Of a DNA stretch of 64,000 bases, positions 60,044-64,000 are shown in pieces. Both the position numbers and the translations under genes were made by a program. This DNA is from JAEUIT01 sp044220875. Its GTDB lineage: Bacteria > Planctomycetota > Phycisphaerae > Phycisphaerales > SM1A02. The notes below the pieces were generated by a model. That model did no database searches, was not told the origin of the DNA, and worked only from the letters and a program-made list of their open reading frames with translations. Every line of letters begins with the position of its first letter. The stretch's first letter is position 1. The stretch is taken from assembly GCA_044220875.1 (NCBI GenBank), contig JBGAQH010000002.1:186001-250000 (forward strand), read 5' to 3'.

Positions 60044-60053
60044 CGGTTCGTTC
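60038..60053 (+). repeat. attC-end-like motif at the stop of the ChaN-like gene
   Basis: GCCTAACGGTTCGTTC, the same as GCCTAACAGTTCGTTC apart from one base, with TAA as the stop codon. Confidence 0.5.
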
Positions 60054-60065
60054 AGCAGCGTCGCG

Positions 60066-60458
60066 TCAGTTCGAGAGGACGGCCTTGAGCTCGTCCTCGG
60101 ACTTCGCGATGTGATAGAGCTTCTCGATCTTCATCATCGCGAGAAGCTTGAGGAGTTCGGCGCTGGCGCCGAACAGGACCGACTTCGCGCCGAGGTTGTG
60201 GGCCTGGTTGCGGAAGGCGATGCACATGCCCAGCCCCATGCTCGACATGAAGGTCACCTCGGTGAGATCGAGGACGAGGACCTTCAGCGACTTGCCAGCG
60301 ACCTTCAGGAAGGGCGTGACCTCGTCCGTGATGATCGGGCTCTCCCGCTGACCGATCTGCGGGCCGGCGGGGCGAATCGTGAGGAACGGCTCAGCCCACT
60401 TCACCTCAACGAGGGCGGTCTTCTTGTGGTTCGCAGCTTGGGTCGGGGTCTCGGACAT
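60066..60458 (-). CDS. STAS-domain anti-anti-sigma factor-like protein
   Basis: The protein has 130 residues. STAS domain: VLVLDLTEVTFMSSMGLGMC contains the Ser pair phosphorylated in partner-switching proteins, followed by LFGASAELLKLLAMM. In such systems an anti-sigma kinase (RsbW type) phosphorylates this Ser and a PP2C phosphatase reverses it. No kinase of this type is encoded within the window. Convergent with the ChaN-like gene. Confidence 0.87.
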   Translation of the reverse strand: MSETPTQAANHKKTALVEVKWAEPFLTIRPAGPQIGQRESPIITDEVTPFLKVAGKSLKVLVLDLTEVTFMSSMGLGMCIAFRNQAHNLGAKSVLFGASAELLKLLAMMKIEKLYHIAKSEDELKAVLSN

Positions 60459-60581
60459 GGATTCCCAATCTGGTGCGGTGCCGGTTGCGGAGCTCGGCGG
60501 GCCTTGTGGTCGGCGCGTGAAGGCGGACCATGCGTCGGTGAGCGTCGGGCGCCGATCGCCTGCGGCTCGACCGAGACTGTA

Positions 60582-61115
60582 TCACTTCCATCGGGCGGCA
60601 ATGCGCGGCGTGAGCATCCATGCGATCGATGCCATGCCCCGTTCCCGGTCGATGGCGACGACGGTGCCCTTCCTGAATCGGACATTCACGCGGCCGAGAT
60701 CACCGCTCAGGAGCCATGACGCGATTCTCCCGAGCGTCGGCTCATGCCCCACCCACGCCACGACGGCATCGTCGGGGTATGCGGCAAGCAGCTGCGTCCA
60801 AAGCGTCGGACCGGAGGGGAGCATGCCCGACGGCGGCGCGGCGGGCTGGACGTCGTCGCTCTCGGGAAGGAGGCCATCGAGCCGTTCGGGTGCCGGCCAG
60901 CCCGCCCGCTCGTGCAGAATCTGGGCGGTTTGCCACGCCCGGACGGCGGGGCTTGCGAGCACCTGCTGAACGGAGTCCTCGAGGCGACCGAGCCGCTTGG
61001 CGAGCAGCGCGAAGCTCTCGCGACCCTCCGAGGTCAGCGGGCGCCGAAGGTCGTCGGGCCAGGCGGCCGGATCGCGATCGAAGGCCTTGGCATGTCGGAC
61101 GAGGAGCAGTCGCAT
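60582..61115 (-). CDS. Histidine phosphatase (SixA-like)
   Basis: The protein has 177 residues from ATG 61115. RHG motif in LLLVRHAKAFDRD, then LTSEGRESFALLAKRL, VLASPAVRAWQTAQIL and VVAWVGHEPTLGRIASWLLS (second catalytic His), as in SixA phosphohistidine phosphatases. The candidate role is dephosphorylation of phospho-His proteins or small molecules. A TACGCT 9 nt upstream of ATG suggests a near-leaderless mRNA. Divergent from hutI across 64 nt. Confidence 0.85.
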   Translation of the reverse strand: MRLLLVRHAKAFDRDPAAWPDDLRRPLTSEGRESFALLAKRLGRLEDSVQQVLASPAVRAWQTAQILHERAGWPAPERLDGLLPESDDVQPAAPPSGMLPSGPTLWTQLLAAYPDDAVVAWVGHEPTLGRIASWLLSGDLGRVNVRFRKGTVVAIDRERGMASIAWMLTPRIAARWK

Positions 61116-61124
61116 GGAGCGGGC

Positions 61125-61130
61125 AGCGTA
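61125..61130 (-). promoter_or_regulatory. -10 hexamer TACGCT of the SixA-like gene
   Basis: On the minus strand TACGCT lies 9 nt before the ATG at 61115. Confidence 0.5.
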
Positions 61131-61179
61131 ACCGCGTCGCGGCACTCCACCCGCGGACGGAAGCGGCGAAGATCCGCAC

Positions 61180-62406
61180 ATGGTCCCGTTCACGATCGTC
61201 AACGCCCGGATCCTGACGCTCGCCCGGCCGAGGGGCGGTCCGCACCGCGGCCCCGCGTCGGCCGATGCGCTGGGGCTCATCGAACGCGGATGGGTGCGCG
61301 TCGCCGAGGGGCGCATCGCGGCGCTGGGGAACGGTTCGCCGTCACCCGCGGCGGGCGACGTGGTCGACGCCGGCGGTCGGGTGCTCATGCCTGGCTTCGT
61401 CGACTGCCACACCCACGCCTGCTGGGCAGGCCAGCGCTTCGACGAGGCGGACGATCGGCTGGCGGGGGTTCCCTACCTCGACATCCTCGCCAGAGGCGGC
61501 GGGATCATGAGCACCGTCCGTGCGACCCGCGCCGCATCGCGCGAGGAACTCACGGCCAACACGCTGCGGCGCTGCTGCGCGGCGCTCCGCTTCGGCACCA
61601 CGACGATCGAGGTGAAGTCGGGCTACGGGCTGACGCCGGACACGGAGCTGTCGATGCTCGAGGCCATTCGCGACGCCGGCTCGCGCACGCCCCAACGTCT
61701 GGTGCCGACGTTCCTCGGGGCCCACGCGAAGGACCCCGCCAACCCGCGATCGGTCGACGAGACGATCGAGGTCACGCTGCCGCGGGCCGTCGGCGCGTTC
61801 CCCGGCATTGCCTGTGACGCATATTGCGAAAAAGGGGCGTGGTCGCTCGACGAGTGCCTTCGGCTGTTCCGCGCCGCACGGGCCCTTGGCTCGCCGATTC
61901 GCGTGCACGCCGACCAGTTCAACGCCCTCGGCATGACCGGCGCGGCGATCGCACTGGGGGCCCGCAGCGTGGATCATCTGGAGGCGACGACAGCCGACGA
62001 GCTCGGTCGACTCGCGGCCAGCGCGACCATCGGCGTCGCGCTTCCCGGCTGCGGGTTCCACCTCGACAACCGCTTCGCGCCGGCCCGCGACCTGCTCGAC
62101 GCAGGCGGAGCCTTGGCGATCGCCACCAACTGCAATCCCGGCTCGAGCCCCACGACCTCGATGCCGTTCATCATCGCCCTTGCGGTGCGGTACCTGAGGC
62201 TGACGCCGAGCGAGGCGATTCTCGCGTCGACGATCAACGCCGCGCATGTCCTGGGACTCGGCGACGAGATCGGCTCGATTGAGGTCGGCAAGCGGGGCGA
62301 CCTGCAGCTCTTGCCCACCATGGACGAGCGGGCGCTGGCGTACGAGTACGCCAATCCGGGGCCGGACGCGGTGTGGATCGCCGGTCGCGCGGTCGCGGGA
62401 ATGTAG
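61180..62406 (+). CDS. hutI: Imidazolonepropionase
   Basis: The protein has 408 residues. Amidohydrolase motifs: MPGFVDCHTHACWAGQR (metal His-x-His), TTTIEVKSGYGL (substrate region), IRVHADQFNALG (His), ATNCNPGSSPTTS (Asn/Asp area) and TINAAHVLGLGDE. It hydrolyses imidazolone-5-propionate to N-formimino-glutamate in histidine degradation. hutH, hutU and hutG are not in the window. The insertion-free length and motifs are standard. Confidence 0.92.
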   Translation: MVPFTIVNARILTLARPRGGPHRGPASADALGLIERGWVRVAEGRIAALGNGSPSPAAGDVVDAGGRVLMPGFVDCHTHACWAGQRFDEADDRLAGVPYLDILARGGGIMSTVRATRAASREELTANTLRRCCAALRFGTTTIEVKSGYGLTPDTELSMLEAIRDAGSRTPQRLVPTFLGAHAKDPANPRSVDETIEVTLPRAVGAFPGIACDAYCEKGAWSLDECLRLFRAARALGSPIRVHADQFNALGMTGAAIALGARSVDHLEATTADELGRLAASATIGVALPGCGFHLDNRFAPARDLLDAGGALAIATNCNPGSSPTTSMPFIIALAVRYLRLTPSEAILASTINAAHVLGLGDEIGSIEVGKRGDLQLLPTMDERALAYEYANPGPDAVWIAGRAVAGM

Positions 62407-62596
62407 TCGCGCCGCAGTGGCCGCAAACGTGGCGCAATCGAGCGAACTGGCGCGAAGTCGCCCGGGCAATCCGCCGATGCCCGGTGACGTCGCGGCATGC
62501 GCCCGCGATCCGCCCAGCGGAAAGAACGCTCATGAGACCAGACGCGATCGCATTGCCCACGTGCTGCGATGCATCGCGTCGCCTGCAGGAACACCG

Positions 62597-63916
62597 ATGA
62601 ATACGTGCTACTCGAACGGGACGACGAACAACAACGGCAACAGCGTCAATGGCTACGGCTACAACGGGCAGTACGGTGCCTTCTCGCCACCGACGAATTC
62701 CTACTTCCCGAACGGGTATCCCAACGGCTACCAGCCCAACGGCTGCCCTGACTTCACCGGCACCGCGCCGTGGACCAACGGCACGACGCAGTGGAACAAC
62801 CCGGTCTCGTACGCGTGGACACCCAGCGGGTATGCCCAGCATCAGACGTGGAATCAGGGCTACAACCCGAACTTCACCCAGGGCTACAACCCGCAGTTCG
62901 CCCCGGGCTTCAATCCCACCTTCAACAACGGCTTCAACGCCGGCTTCCAGCCGAGCTTCGGCCAGAACTTCCAACCGACCTTCCCGTACGGAACGACGCA
63001 GCACTGGAACGGCCAGAACTGGAATGGTCAGAACTGGAATGGTCAGAACTGGAATGGTCAACCGTGGGGTTACAACTCTGGCTTCAACAGTGGCTTCAAC
63101 TCTGGCTTCAACACTGGCTGGAACACGCCGTGGTGCAACACCCCGAACGCTCCGTTCAGCCAGTGGACCAACCAGTGGTCGACTCCGTGGTCGAACCCCA
63201 CGCAGAGTCAGTGGAATAGCCCCTGGAATCAGCAGTGGAACCAGCCGTGGGGTGGGCCGATGAATCAGCCGACCAATCCCTGGAACACCACCAACAACGG
63301 CTGGTGCAACGTCCCGACGATCACGCCGTGGGGCCTCTGCTTCACGACCGTGCCGACATCGGTCTACGCGAATCTCCTCGCGACCTGCGCGTCGAACGGC
63401 CCGACGCCGTGGACCAACTCGTTCCAGAGTACTCCCTGGAACAACGCCAACGGCTGGAACAACGCCAACGGCTGGAACGGCGCCAATGGCTGGAACACGA
63501 CCAACGCCTGGCCGACGCAGAACTTCAGCAACGCCTGGCAGCAGCAGCCCGCAGGTTTCGGCGGAACGCCGTGGAACACGCCGAATCCGGCGTTCAACCG
63601 CGCTCCGTACGCTCCGAATCCCTTCGGCACCACCTTCCCCACCCAGCAGCAGAGTCCGACGCCCGCCAACTTCTCGACGACCGGGAAGCCCTTCCCGACC
63701 GCGCCGAACACCGGCACGCCGACCGCTCCTGCCACGAACCCGTCGAGCGCAGCGCCCGCATACGGCTCGCCGTACAACACCAACTACGGTCCCACCGGCA
63801 ACCCGGGGTGCGGTCCGAACGGACTGCCGTCCCCGTACGGCTCGACGACCAACTCGTGCAACTCCGCGATCCCGGAAAGCGGTTGCTGCTCGGGCTCGTG
63901 CCGCAACGCCGCCTGA
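62597..63916 (+). CDS. Asn/Gly/Trp/Pro-rich low-complexity repeat protein, nearly uncharged
   Basis: The protein has 439 residues from ATG 62597, which has AGGA 7 nt upstream. It is dominated by Asn, Gly, Thr, Pro, Trp, Phe, Gln and Tyr. I count one Asp, one Glu, one Lys, two Arg and two His. Repeats: HWNGQNWNGQNWNGQNWNGQ near residue 137, GFNSGFNSGF near 160, NNANGWNNANGW near 285 and QGYNPNF/QGYNPQF near 90. A Pro/Thr-rich part (about 340-410) and a Cys-rich end (SGCCSGSCRNAA) follow. No signal peptide, so cytoplasmic or exported by a non-Sec route. Resembles prion-like domains of low-complexity proteins in composition. Function unknown. Confidence 0.8.
   Translation: MNTCYSNGTTNNNGNSVNGYGYNGQYGAFSPPTNSYFPNGYPNGYQPNGCPDFTGTAPWTNGTTQWNNPVSYAWTPSGYAQHQTWNQGYNPNFTQGYNPQFAPGFNPTFNNGFNAGFQPSFGQNFQPTFPYGTTQHWNGQNWNGQNWNGQNWNGQPWGYNSGFNSGFNSGFNTGWNTPWCNTPNAPFSQWTNQWSTPWSNPTQSQWNSPWNQQWNQPWGGPMNQPTNPWNTTNNGWCNVPTITPWGLCFTTVPTSVYANLLATCASNGPTPWTNSFQSTPWNNANGWNNANGWNGANGWNTTNAWPTQNFSNAWQQQPAGFGGTPWNTPNPAFNRAPYAPNPFGTTFPTQQQSPTPANFSTTGKPFPTAPNTGTPTAPATNPSSAAPAYGSPYNTNYGPTGNPGCGPNGLPSPYGSTTNSCNSAIPESGCCSGSCRNAA
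63002..63061 (+). repeat. Four 15-nt tandem repeats in the Asn/Gly/Trp-rich gene
   Basis: Unit AACTGGAATGGTCAG occurs at 63017-63031 and 63032-63046 identically, 63047-63061 with one difference, and a degenerate copy at 63002-63016. A second array, AACAACGCCAACGGCTGG, is at 63440-63457 and 63458-63475 with a third, diverged copy to 63493. Both encode Asn/Gly/Trp units and suggest recent slippage. Confidence 0.85.
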
Positions 63917-63939
63917 CGTTCCACGACGTGTGATCTTCC

Positions 63940-63969
63940 AGAAAGGGACGGCCCCGGCCGTCCCTTTCT
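63940..63969 (+). terminator. Strong intrinsic terminator after the Asn/Gly/Trp-rich gene
   Basis: AGAAAGGGACGGCC (63940-63953) and GGCCGTCCCTTTCT (63956-63969) are exact complements with a 2-nt loop (in practice 12 bp with a larger loop), ending in a T-rich tract TTTCTTCGTTTG. It is the most convincing terminator in the window and begins 24 nt after the stop codon. Confidence 0.85.
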
Positions 63970-64000
63970 TCGTTTGCCGGACCACGATCACACGCGGCGG

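Noticed and set aside
63002..63493. CRISPR-like regular repeats
   Set aside because: Units are contiguous 15- and 18-nt in-frame coding repeats without spacers.
62234..63991. A 585-residue antisense frame with Val/Pro/Arg repeats opposite the Asn/Gly/Trp-rich gene
   Set aside because: The repeats mirror those of the sense gene; the sense strand has a ribosome site and terminator, the antisense strand does not.
1..64000. tRNA, rRNA, insertion sequence or prophage genes
   Set aside because: No transposase or phage frame and no cloverleaf or rRNA sequence was recognised by eye; a tRNA scan could still find something short.

Overview
The window is a high-GC bacterial chromosome segment from a planctomycete, most probably of the Phycisphaerae type. 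The evidence is five exported proteins ending in a paired dockerin-like repeat, a short Lys/Ala/Pro-tailed histone H1-like (Hc1) protein, two sigma factors of planctomycete style, a heptose/lipid A-type envelope pathway, and weak or absent Shine-Dalgarno sites. This assignment is inferred from protein content; no rRNA was seen. No tRNA, rRNA, CRISPR array, prophage or insertion sequence was recognised.

Layout. 0-1 kb: 5' part of an RsbU-type phosphatase. 1.3-4.4 kb: a large secreted repeat protein with exact 561-nt internal repeats. 4.4-9.6 kb (minus): lysS, a secreted transglutaminase-like protein, nnrD and an HD-domain exonuclease-like protein. 9.7-16.6 kb: phosphofructokinase, a GmhB-like phosphatase, an unknown protein, heptosyltransferase waaF, an opposing LPS-kinase-like gene, plsY, purB and an isochorismatase-family hydrolase. 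16.8-21.9 kb: Hc1, fabZ-like, manA, a beta-helix protein, an ECF sigma/anti-sigma pair and a small unknown protein. 22.1-23.6 kb: atpD standing alone, with a recognisable promoter and terminator. 23.7-30.7 kb: a tandem protease-fold/PDZ protein, an EEP phosphatase, a one-blade PQQ-like protein, a BamE-like lipoprotein, an SGNH hydrolase, an HELGH metallopeptidase and a monohaem cytochrome lipoprotein.

30.7-42.2 kb is the most system-like block. Six minus-strand genes encode a VIT-VWA protein, a VWA protein, a response regulator, a histidine kinase with a very large sensor region, a membrane fusion protein and an RND pump. They are divergent from a sigma-70-like gene across a short region with an inverted repeat and an extended -10. 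I read this as a candidate envelope-sensing and export system.

42.2-44.5 kb: iscS-iscU-iscA-type Fe-S assembly genes. 44.9-49.6 kb: two dockerin-bearing propeller-like proteins. 50-54.3 kb: panC, a double-thioredoxin-fold protein, a polyprenyl synthetase and a methyltransferase. 54.4-58.6 kb: a Cys-rich dockerin protein and an M14 carboxypeptidase with dockerin. 58.8-62.4 kb: a ChaN-like lipoprotein, a STAS protein, a SixA-like phosphatase and hutI. 62.6-63.9 kb: an extraordinary Asn/Gly/Trp/Pro-rich, almost uncharged 439-aa protein with its own strong terminator.

Cross-cutting patterns: many genes have a TANNNT hexamer 6-9 nt before the ATG, suggesting leaderless mRNAs. A 14-nt motif resembling one end of an integron attC site recurs, twice overlapping TAA stop codons, with a close variant at a third.
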